Translations under genes and position numbers: made by a program
Shown here: positions 62,564 to 64,000 of the stretch, piece after piece
Layout of the letters: each line of letters opens with the position of its first letter
How positions within the stretch are numbered: the first letter of the stretch is position 1
The notes under the pieces: model-generated
What the model saw: only the letters and a program-made list of their open reading frames with translations
Database searches by the model: none
Told to the model about the DNA's origin: nothing
NCBI RefSeq assembly: GCF_016592435.1
Contig: NZ_AP014545.1
Coordinates: forward strand, 1,454,693-1,518,692
Length of the DNA: 64,000 nt
Source: Amphritea japonica ATCC BAA-1530
GTDB taxonomy: Bacteria > Pseudomonadota > Gammaproteobacteria > Pseudomonadales > Balneatricaceae
Reading direction: 5' to 3'

Positions 62564-63460
62564 CTATATTTCAGGTTGCTCCAGGTGAATATGACAATAG
62601 TTCACTAACTGATGGGTAAGCTGCTGGCTGAAATTTGATACCAGGTTCCAGCTGTGCCAGTAAAGTGGAACTTCTAAACTCATGCCGGCAGCAATCTCTT
62701 TTACTTCTCCACTGTTTATCTGAGCGTTCATCTGAAGGTCAGGTACCATTCCCCAGGCAAGTCCCCGCCTTATCAGTTCGGTAAAGGCTTCTGATGAGGG
62801 AACCCTGTGACGTGGATAACGCTCAACTCCGGGAAAAAATGCAGAGATGAAATTATCCTGCAAATCATCTTTTTCGTTATATTCAACAGCCGGTGCATTG
62901 GTTAAAGCTTCACTAGAAACACCCTGAGGAAAATAACGCTCGATATACTCAGGGCTGGCCAGTGCAAGGTACCGGCTGATGCCGAGTGGTACGGCGTTAC
63001 CTCCTTGTAATGGCTTGCTGCTGGCACTGATGCAGCCCAGAACATCCCCCTGTTTTAATAGCTGATGAGTCTGTTCCTGATCATCGACTCTAAGGTCGAG
63101 TAGTACCGGGCTTTGTTCTAATAATGGCTGCATCGCTGCCATAAACCAGGTGGCCAGACTGTCGGCATTGAGGCCGATGGTCAAACGGGTAAAGCCTTCT
63201 TCCTGTGTGTTAGACAGGCTATGCAATAACTCACTTTGGAGCAGGCTAACCTGATGATAATGTCGCTGGAGTTGCTGTCCTGCAGGGGTGAGTTTTAAGG
63301 GTTGGCTACGAATTAACAGGAGTTGCCCCGTTGATTCTTCCAGCTGTTTAATACGTTGAGAAATGGCTGATTGTGTCAGGAAGAGCCGTTTAGCGGCGCG
63401 GTCAAAGCTTTGCTCTTCAATCACTGTCGCTAAGGCCTGTAGTTGGCGAAAATCAAGCAA
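62564..63460 (-). CDS. argP: LysR-family regulator ArgP (IciA)
   Basis: Transcription regulator of basic-amino-acid export, acting with lysine or arginine as coeffector. The 298-residue protein has an N-terminal winged helix (RQLQALATVIEEQSFDRAAKRLFLTQSAISQRIKQLEE) and an effector domain (LTIGLNADSLATWF..., FPGVERYPRHRVPSSEAFTELIRRGLAWGMVPDLQ) as in ArgP. The only possible start is TTG at 63460. It is divergent from argO, its usual target, which supports the call. Two LysR-type boxes lie between the genes. Confidence 0.94.
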   Translation of the reverse strand: MLDFRQLQALATVIEEQSFDRAAKRLFLTQSAISQRIKQLEESTGQLLLIRSQPLKLTPAGQQLQRHYHQVSLLQSELLHSLSNTQEEGFTRLTIGLNADSLATWFMAAMQPLLEQSPVLLDLRVDDQEQTHQLLKQGDVLGCISASSKPLQGGNAVPLGISRYLALASPEYIERYFPQGVSSEALTNAPAVEYNEKDDLQDNFISAFFPGVERYPRHRVPSSEAFTELIRRGLAWGMVPDLQMNAQINSGEVKEIAAGMSLEVPLYWHSWNLVSNFSQQLTHQLVNYCHIHLEQPEI

Positions 63461-63471
63461 GGTACACCATT

Positions 63472-63486
63472 ATTAATTTTGCTAAT
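63472..63486. promoter_or_regulatory. LysR-type box 1, proximal to argP
   Basis: ATTAATTTTGCTAAT, a near-palindrome containing a T-N11-A core. It is identical to box 2 at 13 of 15 positions and lies 12 bases before the argP start, so binding there could repress argP. Confidence 0.55.
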
Positions 63487-63500
63487 GAAATATAAATATT

Positions 63501-63515
63501 ATTAGTTTTACTAAT
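63501..63515. promoter_or_regulatory. LysR-type box 2, proximal to argO
   Basis: ATTAGTTTTACTAAT, a perfect palindrome around a TTT centre with a T-N11-A core, 51 bases before the argO start. It is the best candidate for the ArgP activation site. Confidence 0.6.
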
Positions 63516-63566
63516 TATAGTCGACTCTTTACTCTGTTATTACTCAATAACAGCGTTGGAATAAGA

Positions 63567-64000
63567 ATGCTTCTCTCGTTATCTCTACCGACACCTTTTT
63601 TTACCGGATTAGCGACCAGCGCAGGCCTTATCATTGCGATAGGCGCCCAAAACGCTTTCGTCCTGAGTCAGGGAGTCAGGCGTGAATATCACTGGCCGAT
63701 AGCAGGACTGTGCAGCTTTATTGATGCGGTGCTTATTGTGCTGGGTATTGCGGGCATGGGCGTACTCATCGGGCAATCTGAGGTGATACTGCAAATAATT
63801 ACCTGGGGAGGAGCTCTATTTCTCTTCTGGTACGGCGCGAATGCGCTGAGATCGGCGCTACGCAGTGAAGCCCTTGATCTTTCTGAGAGTCAGTTTTCCG
63901 GTCTGCAATCAGCCTTGCTGACGACGCTTGCACTGAGTTTACTGAACCCTCATGTGTATCTGGATACACTGGTTTTGTTGGGTGGAATAGGGGGGCGTTA
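63567..64000 (+). CDS. argO: Basic amino-acid exporter ArgO (LysE family), 3' end off the right edge
   Basis: Arginine/lysine exporter of the inner membrane, about 144 residues visible out of a usual 200 or so. The N-terminal half shows FFTGLATSAGLIIAIGAQNAFVLSQGVRREY, the LysE signature with its conserved GAQNAFVLSQG, then helices with CSFIDAVLIVLGIAGMG and LLNPHVYLDTLVLLGG. It begins at the ATG at 63567, with GGAATAAG upstream, and is divergent from argP. Confidence 0.95.
   Translation, partial: MLLSLSLPTPFFTGLATSAGLIIAIGAQNAFVLSQGVRREYHWPIAGLCSFIDAVLIVLGIAGMGVLIGQSEVILQIITWGGALFLFWYGANALRSALRSEALDLSESQFSGLQSALLTTLALSLLNPHVYLDTLVLLGGIGGR

Overview
The window looks like chromosome of a marine gammaproteobacterium, probably of the Oceanospirillaceae/Neptunomonas-Marinobacterium type. 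This is inferred from protein resemblances (RlmJ, PurU, ArgP/ArgO, RstAB, a SutA-like tail), moderate GC, and the abundance of tripartite transporters, alcohol-oxidation genes and c-di-GMP enzymes. No rRNA, tRNA, CRISPR array, phage or insertion sequence was recognised. Genes are densely packed in short operons.

Layout. 0-2 kb: a TctA/TctB carboxylate transporter on the minus strand, without its binding protein. 2.6-6.1 kb: a divergent RidA-like / D-amino-acid dehydrogenase / Asp-Glu racemase / RarD-like set, suggesting uptake and racemisation or oxidation of an amino-acid-like compound. 6.4-14 kb: housekeeping and stand-alone genes (PurU, a small SutA-like protein, a P-type cation ATPase with a 9-bp tandem repeat at its 5' end, a STAS protein, an NlpC/P60 lipoprotein, DUF2947, endonuclease I, HD-GYP). 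14-23.6 kb: a large GGDEF-EAL sensor, an ABC exporter, FetB, DMT and LysE exporters, nitronate monooxygenase, and a SlyD-like FKBP. 23.7-28.4 kb: a MoxR-DUF58-TgpA-YgjP operon. 28.6-31.8 kb: a chemoreceptor and a porin.

32-58.2 kb is the most coherent block: a periplasmic PQQ-dependent alcohol oxidation island. It starts with nosP-nahK (FIST sensor plus hybrid kinase) facing an AgmR/ErbR/PedR1-type response regulator. Next come a PQQ-associated CxxCW protein, a Cache-PAS-GGDEF protein, the four-gene PQQ-associated ABC system (binding protein, beta-propeller, ATPase, permease), a copper-ligand-free cupredoxin-like protein and a Sel1 protein. An RstAB-MipA-RND efflux block interrupts it. It resumes with cytochrome c550 PedF, a XoxJ-like binding protein, a SoxYZ-like carrier, a metallohydrolase, PqqD and the quinoprotein alcohol dehydrogenase. 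The dehydrogenase has an Asp-x-Asp signature predicting a lanthanide rather than calcium cofactor. A palindrome of the form AGTAC-N4-GTACT recurs upstream of several of these genes, and I propose it as the operator of the island. Most pqq biosynthesis genes are not in the window.

58.3-64 kb: rlmJ broken by a single-base shift in a C7 run, a membrane-anchored LuxR-type regulator, a CHASE-PAS-GAF-GGDEF cyclase, and the divergent argP/argO pair with two near-identical LysR-type boxes between them. argO runs off the right edge and tctA off the left edge.
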